Shown here piece by piece: positions 6,745 through 13,103 of a stretch of DNA of 13,132 nt. Both the position numbers and the translations under genes were made by a program. The notes beneath the pieces were generated by a model. That model was given only the letters and a program-made list of their open reading frames with translations. It ran no database searches and was not told the DNA's origin. The stretch is from the NCBI GenBank assembly GCA_022567815.1, contig JADFGI010000044.1, positions 1 through 13,132 of the forward strand. The letters run 5' to 3'. The stretch is from Nitrospinota bacterium. GTDB lineage: Bacteria > Nitrospinota > Nitrospinia > Nitrospinales > VA-1. Within the stretch, counting starts at the first letter, position 1. The number at the start of each line of letters is the position of its first letter.

Positions 6745-7685
6745 GCTCAGCTAAAGAGTCCATCGCTCGATTATTTAGAAATATTGAAAGGGTTATTATC
6801 GGCAAGCCGCAAGCGGTGAAGCTGGCGATCATCGCTCTCATGGCCCAGGGGCATTTGTTGATCGAAGACGTACCGGGAGTGGGAAAAACATCCCTCGCCA
6901 AGGCTCTGGCAAAATCGCTGGACCTGGACTTTCGCCGCATCCAGTTCACCAACGATATCTTACCTTCCGACATCACCGGCGTTTCCATTTACGATCAGGA
7001 GGAAAAACGGTTCCACTTCCAAAAGGGTCCGCTGTTCGCTAATATTGTGCTGGCCGACGAAATCAATCGTTCCACTCCGCGGACTCAAAGCGCTCTCCTG
7101 GAAGCAATGAATGAAAAACAGGTTTCGGTGGACAACACCACCTATCCTCTCGACGATCCGTTCATGGTCATCGCCACGCAAAATCCCACTGAAAGTCATG
7201 GGGCCTTCCCATTGCCGGAGTCACAATTGGACCGGTTCATGATGTTCATTTCGATGGGCTACCCGTCCTTGGAAGACGAACGCTGGCTCCTCACCCGCAA
7301 TTCGTCACGCATGAGTCCGGCGGACCTCGCTCCCGTGCTTGCAAAAGAAGATGTGTTGAGCCTGCAAAGGCAGGTCGAGGCGGTGAACTTCGAGCCCATT
7401 CTGGTGGATTATATTTTGAGCATCATTACCGAAACGCGGAATAGCGATCACCTTGAACTGGGAGTGAGTCCGCGTGGCGGTTTGATCCTTCAGCAGGCGG
7501 CGCGGGCCTGCGCATTATTTCACGGACGCGACTACTGCATTCCCGACGATGTCAAGGAACTCGCCGTCCCGGTGTTGGCCCACCGTGTTATCCCTGAATC
7601 CCATCACAGGCAACCCAACCGACGCGCCAGGGACACCGCCGCTATCATTACCAACATCCTGGACAACATAGAAATACCGGTTTGA
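6741..7685 (+). CDS. MoxR-family AAA+ ATPase
   Basis: 314 residues, normal for the family. Walker A is EDVPGVGKTSLAKAL (GVGKT at 46-50), Walker B VLADEINRS (103-111), sensor 1 IATQNP (144-149), and an arginine-finger-type QLDRF ends at 166; GAFPLPESQLDRF is a MoxR signature. The AAA lid domain fills about 180-310 with SPRGGLILQQAARA around 243. MoxR ATPases act as chaperone-like remodelers, often for metal-cofactor or surface proteins and commonly beside DUF58 and VWA genes. Here DUF58 follows at 7791, but no VWA or transglutaminase gene is visible. The start overlaps the glycosylase stop by four bases. A hairpin repeat begins five bases after its stop. Confidence 0.95.
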   Translation: MSSAKESIARLFRNIERVIIGKPQAVKLAIIALMAQGHLLIEDVPGVGKTSLAKALAKSLDLDFRRIQFTNDILPSDITGVSIYDQEEKRFHFQKGPLFANIVLADEINRSTPRTQSALLEAMNEKQVSVDNTTYPLDDPFMVIATQNPTESHGAFPLPESQLDRFMMFISMGYPSLEDERWLLTRNSSRMSPADLAPVLAKEDVLSLQRQVEAVNFEPILVDYILSIITETRNSDHLELGVSPRGGLILQQAARACALFHGRDYCIPDDVKELAVPVLAHRVIPESHHRQPNRRARDTAAIITNILDNIEIPV

Positions 7686-7689
7686 CGGA

Positions 7690-7715
7690 CCAGCGTGACG
7701 CTGGACCCAACGTTG
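7690..7715 (+). repeat. Hairpin repeat R1 after MoxR stop codon
   Basis: CCAGCG-TGA-CGCTGG (7690-7704) followed by ACCCAACGTTG, so only the first part of the tail is conserved. It begins five bases after the TGA of the MoxR gene and lies inside the 105-bp gap before the DUF58 gene. Confidence 0.8.
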
Positions 7716-7752
7716 GCATTTTTGTGTTACTTGGTAGGAACGGTGATAAAAA

Positions 7753-7775
7753 TCCCCTTATGCAAAGGTCTCATT
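7753..7775 (-). repeat. Solo copy of the MITE-like end
   Basis: The plus strand reads TCCCCTTATGCAAAGGTCTC then ATT. The reverse complement of the left end of the element at 12128-12324 reads TCCACTTATGCAAAGGTCTC then TTT, so 21 of 23 bases match. No partner end is seen nearby, so it looks like a relic or part of a decayed element just upstream of the DUF58 start. Confidence 0.5.
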
Positions 7776-7790
7776 ACTTTAGAGCAATGA

Positions 7791-8786
7791 ATGATGAAGA
7801 GCAATTCTCCAAAAACCCCAACCCTTTCCAGCCCGGTTTTTACGCTTAAAACACGCAATCGGTCACTGCAAATAACCAGGGAAGGCGCGGGATTTATCAT
7901 TCTCATTTTTGCAGTCGGGCTGGGAGCGATTTATACAGGCAACAACCTTCTTTATCTGGTTCTGTCCATGTGCCTCAGCTTCCTGGTGGTTTCGGGAATT
8001 CTCTCGGAGCTTGCCCTGGATAAAATATCCGTTAGAAGTTCCCTCCCGCCTAGCGTTTATGCAGGGGATCCCTTTTCAATTCGCATAAGCGTTGCCAACG
8101 ACAAAAAATACTTTTCCTCATATTCCCTGCAAATCACCATGATGCCCAATGAGGCATCACGGCTGGAAGGAACCACAGGCATCTACCTCTTCCACATGCC
8201 GCCTGAAAGCGTTCGGGAAAAAATCCTGATTGTGAAAGCCATAAGAAGAGGTTTGTTGCGAATCAAGGGATTTCAAATTTCCACAAGTTTTCCATTCGGT
8301 TTTTTTTGCAAAACAAAATTCTTGCCGATGGCGGATGAAGTCATCGTCTTTCCACTGATTCAACCGGTGAAATTGCCATTTTTGTCTGACCCATCTGCGG
8401 AAGGGCAAGGAATCCTCCGCCATCAGGGAGGGGAAATTGTGGCGCTCAGGGAATATAACGAAGGCGATCCGGTGAACGCCGTGCATTGGAAATCCTCAGC
8501 CAAAACAGGCAATCTGCGGGTAAAAGAATTTCTTGCTGGTGGAGACCAGAGCTTCACCCTGTTTTTGAACCTCCACGATCCACAAACCAACCGGCAAGTG
8601 GCGGATTCCATCCTCGAAAAAAGAGTCAGCGAAGCCGCGTCCCTGGCGTATAATTTAATCCGTAGAGGGGATGAGGTGAGCCTCAAAACTGAAGACCATA
8701 TTCAAATTCCCTTTGGCAACACCGAACCGCATCTGGAGCGCATCATGAGGTTTCTCGCCTTAGCTGGTTTAAAAGAGGCGGACTAA
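7791..8786 (+). CDS. DUF58 domain protein
   Basis: 331 residues (332 codons with TAA). Two membrane segments near the N-terminus (about 33-50 and 52-71) anchor a cytosolic or periplasmic beta-rich region. The DUF58 signature LREYNEGDPVNAVHWKSSA (219-237) followed by KTGNLRVKEF is clear, and the last third resembles a VWA-like fold. The start is one of two adjacent ATGs (7791, 7794) behind a weak AGAG. Family members accompany MoxR ATPases, and a TgpA-like transglutaminase often comes next; here a repeat and then a LOG-like gene follow instead. The 105-bp gap to MoxR with a repeat and MITE end inside could uncouple it from MoxR; a weak TTGTGT-17-GATAAA pair (7722-7750) could serve as its promoter. 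Molecular function is unknown. Confidence 0.93.
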   Translation: MMKSNSPKTPTLSSPVFTLKTRNRSLQITREGAGFIILIFAVGLGAIYTGNNLLYLVLSMCLSFLVVSGILSELALDKISVRSSLPPSVYAGDPFSIRISVANDKKYFSSYSLQITMMPNEASRLEGTTGIYLFHMPPESVREKILIVKAIRRGLLRIKGFQISTSFPFGFFCKTKFLPMADEVIVFPLIQPVKLPFLSDPSAEGQGILRHQGGEIVALREYNEGDPVNAVHWKSSAKTGNLRVKEFLAGGDQSFTLFLNLHDPQTNRQVADSILEKRVSEAASLAYNLIRRGDEVSLKTEDHIQIPFGNTEPHLERIMRFLALAGLKEAD

Positions 8787-8824
8787 CCAGCGTTACGCTG
8801 GACCCAATATTGACGCTCGATGGA
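8787..8824 (+). repeat. Hairpin repeat R1 directly after DUF58 stop codon
   Basis: CCAGCG-TTA-CGCTGG followed by the full tail ACCCAATATTGACGCTCGAT up to 8824. It begins at the base next to the TAA (8784-8786). The remaining 230 bases before the LOG-like gene are A+T rich and show nothing I recognise. Confidence 0.85.
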
Positions 8825-9055
8825 TTTTTGAGGAATTATTAGTTTTCCTTTAAATAAGAGGCTTTTAGTTAGCAATACATTTTCGTTCTGTATCATAGCC
8901 TTTGTTGATTTGTTTCGGTGGAGTTTTGGAACCATAGTTGAATATTTTCTGGAAAAATTCGGTCTACGGTTCCTCCCATTATTTCCTGGTCCAAATTTAA
9001 ATTTCCGAGACGTCTAAAATTTTCCATCACGCAAAAAAAGGCGATTGACACGACC

Positions 9056-9637
9056 ATGCCCAGACGCAGAACTTTGATAGGAGTCATTGGATCGGGATCG
9101 CAATCATTTCCCGATCTATGTGTCCCTTTGGGCACATGGCTTGCGGAGAAGGGATTTGACCTGATCAACGGCGGCGGCCAGGGAGTGATGGAGGAGGTGG
9201 CTAAGGCATTCGCGGAAGTCAAAAACAGGGAAGGACGGGTAATTGGGGTCATTCCTTCTTTGGCGCATTACCCAACGCCCGACCAACGAGCCGAGTATGA
9301 GGCTCCACCCGGTTACCCCAATACCTTCACGGACATTGTCATCCGCACCCACCTCCCGTTTGTCGGACCGGAAGGAAAAGAAACCGCCAGCAGGAACCAC
9401 ATCATAATTCTCTCCAGCGACCTCATTATTGCGCTACCCGGAAGCGAGGGAACCCGGACCGAAATCGAACTGGCAATAGAATATGGCAAACCACTAATTC
9501 TAATTAGTCCCGATGGAGAATGGGATGAATTCGCCTCAAATGCGGTTGTAGTCAATACCCTTCAAGCCGCCGTCAACCGGTTGGAGGAATGGATGCGTGG
9601 AGAGCCCCCACTACGTGGGGAAGAAAATTGGGCCTGA
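9056..9637 (+). CDS. LOG/SLOG-family nucleotide-binding protein
   Basis: 193 residues. A Rossmann-like fold is indicated by GVIGSGS (9-15), GGGQGVMEEVAKAF (39-52) and GRVIGVIPS (60-68). A SRN segment (112-114) precedes the hallmark LPGSEGTRTEIELAIEYGKP (127-146). These match the lysine-decarboxylase-like (LOG) branch of the SLOG superfamily, where PGGxGTxxE contacts the nucleotide; here Ser130 replaces the second Gly. Classical LOG enzymes hydrolyse nucleoside 5'-monophosphates, but other branches have no known activity, so I do not assign a reaction. ATG 9056 is the only reasonable start, with a weak distant AAAGG. The last ten residues (PPLRGEENWA) and the stop codon come from a palindromic repeat. 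Confidence 0.85.
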   Translation: MPRRRTLIGVIGSGSQSFPDLCVPLGTWLAEKGFDLINGGGQGVMEEVAKAFAEVKNREGRVIGVIPSLAHYPTPDQRAEYEAPPGYPNTFTDIVIRTHLPFVGPEGKETASRNHIIILSSDLIIALPGSEGTRTEIELAIEYGKPLILISPDGEWDEFASNAVVVNTLQAAVNRLEEWMRGEPPLRGEENWA

Positions 9638-9652
9638 CGCTACGCGAGGCCT
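9605..9652 (-). repeat. Inverted composite hairpin forming the LOG-like gene 3' end
   Basis: CCCCAC-TAC-GTGGGG (9606-9620) followed by GGGCCT...AGGCCT (9630-9652) is the reverse orientation of the first two hairpins at 3470-3516. The TGA at 9635-9637 that ends the LOG-like gene lies inside the second hairpin. Confidence 0.8.
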
Positions 9653-9673
9653 TGAAAACATACAAGGGGTAGC

Positions 9674-9697
9674 AGGGGTAAGCTACGCTCACGAGTT
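9674..9697 (-). repeat. Degenerate hairpin repeat relative
   Basis: Read on the minus strand, GGGGAACTCGTGAGCGTAGC resembles the start of the composite at 2470 (GGGGCTCGTGAGCGAAGC). It is too diverged for certainty. The rest of 9698-9764 is A+T rich with nothing recognisable. Confidence 0.35.
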
Positions 9698-9764
9698 CCC
9701 CATATCAGAGCAATCATCAGGTGATTTATAATAATTTAACGTCAAGCTTTGGCAATTCAAAAAA

Positions 9765-10970
9765 TCATTTAATTTTCAGTTCAGCCAATTTTCTAACATC
9801 TTCATAAACTTTTTTGATCGGGAGTTTTTCCCGGCGGGCGATTTTTTTGCAATCTTCGTATTCGGGAGAAATTTTCAGGATGCCTCCATCCAGCGATCCC
9901 ACTTTTACCTTTACCTGGCCATAGGGTGTTTTCAAGGTTTGAATTTCCCGGTCCAGGGTGATTCGATTCACCTCATAATACCGGACACCGAATGTGGACG
10001 TTTCGGACAAGAGGATTTTTGCAATCTTCTCCTTCTTTTCAGCGGGAGTCATGACCGAAAGCGTCACCGCCGGGCGGCTTTTTTTCATGATGACTGGCGT
10101 GAAGGTGACATCCACCGCTCCGGCTTTGAACAACAATTCCATGACATGCTCGTAAAATTCCGGGTTCATATCGTCGATATTGGTTTCCACTATTGTCATG
10201 GATTGCGCCTCACCCTGCCCTTCAAGTTCGCCTAGAATGACTCTTAACATGTTTGGGGTTTTTTCGACGACATGATCGCCCGCGCCATATCCGGTTTTCA
10301 GCACTTTCATCCTGGGAAGGGATTGGAAATTTTCCGCGAAGAATCCGATCATCCCCGCTCCTGTCGGGGTGACAAGTTCCTTTTTGATTCCGGTGGAAAA
10401 ACAGGGGATGCCTTCCAGCAGTTTGAGGGTGGCGGGCGCGGGAACCGGCAGGGTTCCGTGTGTGCATTCGACGAATCCCTCGCCTACATTCAGTGGCGAT
10501 GAAATGATCCGCTGGACGTTCAGCATCTCCATCCCAAGGACACCGCCGACAATATCGACGATGGAATCGACCGCGCCCACTTCATGAAAATGGACCTTGT
10601 CTATGCTGGTGTGGTGGACCTTCGCCTCGGCTTTGGCGATGCGCTTGAAAATTTCGACAGCGTTGGATTTAATTTTCGGAGATAATCCGGATTGTTCGAT
10701 AAGGGTTTTGATATCCTTGAAATTTCTGGAATGAGGGCGCCTGACAGGTTTCACCACCACATCGACCTTGATCCCGCTGATGAGACCGCGCTTGACGATC
10801 CGGGATTTGATTTCGTATCCCTTCGACAAACCCAGGGTCTTGAGTCCTGCGCGAATTTTTTTCAGGTCCACGCCCAAATCGACCAAGGCGCCCAATATCA
10901 TGTCGCCGCTGATTCCTGAGTAGCAATCAAAATAGGCAATGCGTATTGGTTTGGTAGTAGCGGACGCCAT
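9765..10970 (-). CDS. larC: LarC, nickel-inserting enzyme for the nickel-pincer cofactor
   Basis: 401 residues in one frame. LarC is the CTP-dependent nickel chelatase that inserts Ni into pyridinium-3,5-bisthiocarboxylic acid mononucleotide, the cofactor of lactate racemase and related LarA enzymes. The N-terminal part carries AYFDCYSGISGDMILGAL (12-29), KVHFHEVGAVDSIVD (125-139), CTHGTLPVPAPAT (169-181) and ELVTPTGA (198-205). The C-terminal part has ETNIDDMNPEFYEHVMELL and a domain to about 395 matching LarC2. In Lactobacillus plantarum the two halves are joined by ribosomal frameshifting; here they are fused. The ATG at 10970 is two bases downstream of the previous gene's stop, so the two are almost surely co-transcribed. 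No larA, larB or larE is in the window. Confidence 0.95.
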   Translation of the reverse strand: MASATTKPIRIAYFDCYSGISGDMILGALVDLGVDLKKIRAGLKTLGLSKGYEIKSRIVKRGLISGIKVDVVVKPVRRPHSRNFKDIKTLIEQSGLSPKIKSNAVEIFKRIAKAEAKVHHTSIDKVHFHEVGAVDSIVDIVGGVLGMEMLNVQRIISSPLNVGEGFVECTHGTLPVPAPATLKLLEGIPCFSTGIKKELVTPTGAGMIGFFAENFQSLPRMKVLKTGYGAGDHVVEKTPNMLRVILGELEGQGEAQSMTIVETNIDDMNPEFYEHVMELLFKAGAVDVTFTPVIMKKSRPAVTLSVMTPAEKKEKIAKILLSETSTFGVRYYEVNRITLDREIQTLKTPYGQVKVKVGSLDGGILKISPEYEDCKKIARREKLPIKKVYEDVRKLAELKIK

Positions 10971-10972
10971 GT

Positions 10973-11521
10973 TTACTTGAATGAATTGGCAAACAAGTCA
11001 TGAATGGCTTTTTTTCCGTTATCGTTCAAAAAGCGGGTTCCGGTGCCGGAAAAATGTTTCTTGCGGATTTTGACCGACTTCTGTTCTTTCCAACGATCCG
11101 ATTTCCAAGTGAACCATGCGTTCTTTTCCTGGTCGAATACATGCAGGGGCTTATTGCATATTTTGGCAAATTCCGCTCCCCACCCGGTTCCACCTTTTAC
11201 GGTGTTGTCATCCAGAATTTTCCCCACCACAAACACCTCTTCGGCCTGGTTGATCTGGTGCCAGATGCTTTGGAGTACCTTGCGAAACAATGGACCGGTA
11301 CTGTAGGTCCGGTTCATCAATTTGGAAACATAGGAGAGGCTGACATCGCCCTTAATTAATTCTTCCGAAGTCAAAAACCGCACACCCCGTTTCCTGGCAA
11401 TCTTGTGGCCGTCGAAGGTGAAATTAACCTCTTCCACTCCAGCGGCTTCGGCCTGACGCCCAAATTCAGCTTCCGCCCCATTAACGCCGCCGCTGAATAA
11501 AATACAATCCTGACTTTTCAT
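10973..11521 (-). CDS. SLOG-like (Rossmann-type) conserved hypothetical protein
   Basis: 182 residues from the ATG at 11521; a TTG at 11524 is spaced 8 rather than 11 bases from a strong AGGAGG and remains possible. No signal peptide or membrane segment. ILFSGGVNGAEAEFG (residues 7-21) and EEVFVVGKI...VKGGTGWGAEFAK (94-120), then KPLHVFDQ, mirror the SGGxxGA...GGxGT pattern of SLOG/YspA-type nucleotide-binding folds. The conserved middle (FRKVLQSIWHQIN) is unusual for those families. I cannot give a family name or reaction. It is directly upstream of larC with a 2-bp gap, so a link to nickel-cofactor synthesis or to a small-molecule nucleotide is possible but unproven. Confidence 0.72.
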   Translation of the reverse strand: MKSQDCILFSGGVNGAEAEFGRQAEAAGVEEVNFTFDGHKIARKRGVRFLTSEELIKGDVSLSYVSKLMNRTYSTGPLFRKVLQSIWHQINQAEEVFVVGKILDDNTVKGGTGWGAEFAKICNKPLHVFDQEKNAWFTWKSDRWKEQKSVKIRKKHFSGTGTRFLNDNGKKAIHDLFANSFK

Positions 11522-11589
11522 CAAACAAGAATCCTCCTGGCTAAAAGGGTTGAGGTGATTTGGATCAAGAAGTTCAATAATTTCAAAAC

Positions 11590-11618
11590 AATTTAGTTAA
11601 ATTTCCAGAGAGTTGCAA
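11590..11618 (-). promoter_or_regulatory. Candidate promoter for the SLOG-like gene and larC
   Basis: On the minus strand TTGCAA (11613-11618) and TAAATT (11590-11595) are 17 bases apart, each matching consensus at 4/6. This gives a leader of about 60 nt before 11521. Confidence 0.3.
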
Positions 11619-11685
11619 GCAAATACGGCATAAAAATAAGGGAGGGGTTAATTTCTGATCTTTGTGCAAGGAGTATGGGGGGAGA

Positions 11686-11991
11686 TTATTTGGTAACAGG
11701 AACGTCGGCTGTAAATTTTTTGAAGAAACGACCCAAAATCCCCCTTTTCTTTACTTTACCGGCATGGGCGGTCACAAGAGTTTCTATTGGGGTGGATTTT
11801 TTCAGGTATTCGTCAATAAACAAATCAATGAGGATATGACAAGAATGGCATCCCCCTCCCGCTTCACAGGCCTGGGTCACCTCTTCTATTGTCGTAAGGT
11901 TATTGGATTCGATGCAGGAACGAATCGTCGATTCACTCACCTGGAGGCACAGGCAGATGGTTTCATCAATTTCAATGGCGGAGTCTTTCAT
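11686..11991 (-). CDS. BFD-type [2Fe-2S]-binding protein
   Basis: 101 residues. The first 55 form a BFD-like [2Fe-2S] domain with ligands Cys13, Cys15, Cys48 and Cys51 (ICLCLQV ... GGGCHSCH), the C-x-C ... C-x2-C arrangement also found in NifU middle domains and NirB-type proteins. In characterised cases Bfd releases iron from bacterioferritin under iron shortage. A C-terminal extension of about 45 residues is basic (KVKKRGILGRFFKKF), which true Bfd (about 64 residues) lacks, so this may be a variant with another partner. ATG at 11991 has no strong ribosome site. The promoter carries a perfect Fur box, which supports an iron-regulated role. No bacterioferritin gene lies in the window. Confidence 0.88.
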   Translation of the reverse strand: MKDSAIEIDETICLCLQVSESTIRSCIESNNLTTIEEVTQACEAGGGCHSCHILIDLFIDEYLKKSTPIETLVTAHAGKVKKRGILGRFFKKFTADVPVTK

Positions 11992-12034
11992 ATTTGACAG
12001 AACCAGCCCTCAGGTGCATCAAGTGAATAAATTT

Positions 12035-12049
12035 TGATAATTATTATCA
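12035..12049. promoter_or_regulatory. Fur box, perfect 7-1-7 inverted repeat
   Basis: TGATAAT-T-ATTATCA is a perfect match to the 7-1-7 Fur recognition pattern. The longer 19-base form from 12036 matches the classical GATAATGATAATCATTATC at 16 positions. It lies 43 bases upstream of the BFD-type gene and touches its -10 box, a position that would block RNA polymerase when Fur-Fe is bound. Confidence 0.8.
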
Positions 12050-12054
12050 TTATA
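12049..12054 (-). promoter_or_regulatory. -10 box of the BFD-type gene
   Basis: TATAAT on the minus strand, 58 bases before the ATG at 11991, directly beside and overlapping by one base the Fur box. No convincing -35 is seen at the right distance. Confidence 0.5.
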
Positions 12055-12127
12055 GTAATAAAAGGAAATGTCTTTGTCCATTTAATTTTTTGATTATAAA
12101 GGGCTATTATTGAAAAATTCCCTTTCC

Positions 12128-12324
12128 AAAGAGACCTTTGCATAAGTGGAGAATCTTCATGGAGTTTACCCTGAGCCTATCCTATACGTCATCGCGAGCC
12201 GCAAAGCGGCGTGGCGACTCAGGGTCTCTGGATTTATCCCTTACTGGGCACGAAGACTTGAGAATATTATAACGGCTTCGTCGCTAACGCTCCTCACAAC
12301 GACGGGTTATTCAAAGGTCTCTTT
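12128..12324. mobile_element. MITE-like non-autonomous element, 197 bp
   Basis: The ends AAAGAGACCTTTGCATAA (12128-12145) and TTATTCAAAGGTCTCTTT (12307-12324) are inverted repeats matching at 17 of 18 positions. Inside are an ACCCTGAG / CTCAGGGT pair (12168-12175, 12218-12225) and a GCCGC-AAA-GCGGC hairpin (12198-12210). A second pair of imperfect inverted ends starts CGTCATCGCGAG (12187) and ends CTCACAACGACG (12304), with 9 of 12 matching and only transitions between them. No transposase fits inside. No target duplication is evident. The open frame across it encodes nothing recognisable. Confidence 0.6.
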
Positions 12325-12354
12325 TCAAAATGGCTTTCATTCTAAATAAGATAG

Positions 12355-12671
12355 ATAAATCGTACAATCCGGCTGGGGTATGCGGACCCGGATGCTTTAG
12401 TTTTTCCGAAAAATGTTGAAATCCGTGAAGGGCCCAAATTAGAAGGTGGCTTAATCAAAAACAGGGATTCAAGGATATCGCGGGGTGGGAAGATGCCTGA
12501 TATGAGTCAAATGCCGTCGGGCCCCGAAGGCGGTCAAGGGCGAACTCCCCAAATATGGAGGAAATGAAAAAAATAAATGAAATGATAAAAATGTTTCATC
12601 CCAAAAAACAGGGAACCCCCTCATTGCGGACAGGTTACTATTTTCTGGTTTGCCAGAAAAATTTTTCCTGA
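12355..12671 (+). other. Gene-free stretch with a possible decayed reading frame
   Basis: One plus frame is open from 12355 to a TGA at 12565 and includes MPDMSQMPSGPEGG from an ATG at 12493. The next frame then reads MEEMKKINEMIKMFHPKK from an ATG at 12555 to a TGA at 12669. The composition (Met-, Glu-, Lys-rich) looks protein-like, and a single shift near 12545 would join the two. But there is no ribosome site and no recognisable family, so this may be chance. Nothing else is recognised from 12325 to 12731 apart from the hairpin at 12641. Confidence 0.2.
12641..12666 (+). terminator. Terminator-like hairpin
   Basis: TTTTCTGG-TTTG-CCAGAAAA has an 8-bp stem and four-base loop and is followed by ATTTTT. 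The stem is half A-T pairs. It would end a plus-strand transcript from the 12355-12640 area, for which no firm gene is known; on the other strand the matching A-run makes it weakly bidirectional. Confidence 0.4.
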
Positions 12672-12731
12672 ACCGTTCGGAGGTTACCACTCCTTCAATG
12701 GTATTTTTATCGTGCTGAAATAAAGTCCTAT

Positions 12732-13103
12732 CTACTCCGAAGCCCCTTCCAGCTGAAGGGCGGGAGGAATATCGGCCTCAGATTCGCAATACCATCCCAA
12801 TCCGGACAATTCGCCCACGAAGGCGGTCATTTTATTTTCACAAAAACCCGTCTCATATTCAGCCCGCCAGAGAACCCGGTCCGTACCAGGTTCCTCGGTA
12901 TCCTTGTAGTAATGAACTTCACAGGGAACGGCCTTTTCCTGTTCATAATATTGAATTTCAACCCGCCTCATGATGTCTCCAATTTTACACAGGGATTTAT
13001 CTCCCTGGCGAATGGATTCCTGTCCGACGGCGTCTGCTAAAAACCCGGGAAACATAAAAGAGACAATTATCAAGAATGGGAATATTTTTCGGATCAAGAT
13101 CAT
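12732..13103 (-). CDS. Small exported protein with four cysteines, unknown function
   Basis: 123 residues. A signal peptide covers about 1-27 (hydrophobic IFPFLIIVSFMFPGFL, likely cleavage near AVG-QE), so the mature protein of about 96 residues is probably periplasmic. It keeps Cys39, Cys61, Cys88 and Cys106, which could form two disulfides, and aromatic-rich segments (RRVEIQYYEQ, EVHYYKD, VLWRAEYETGFCENK, GLGWYC) that look like a conserved small domain. ATG 13103 is supported by AGGAGG six bases upstream. I do not recognise a named family. The 29 bases to the window edge contain only the ribosome site and leader. Confidence 0.8.
   Translation of the reverse strand: MILIRKIFPFLIIVSFMFPGFLADAVGQESIRQGDKSLCKIGDIMRRVEIQYYEQEKAVPCEVHYYKDTEEPGTDRVLWRAEYETGFCENKMTAFVGELSGLGWYCESEADIPPALQLEGASE

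Noticed and set aside
8893..9252. Minus-strand open frame of 119 codons
   Set aside because: Overlaps the start of the LOG-like gene in antisense, whose GGGQGVM and PGSEGT motifs show the true frame.
12146..12349. Plus-strand open frame of 67 codons
   Set aside because: It covers the MITE-like element, whose inverted repeats explain the sequence; no ribosome site and no protein family.
12469..12690. Minus-strand open frame of 73 codons
   Set aside because: Low-complexity Phe/Ser-rich product, no ribosome site, overlaps the hairpin at 12641.
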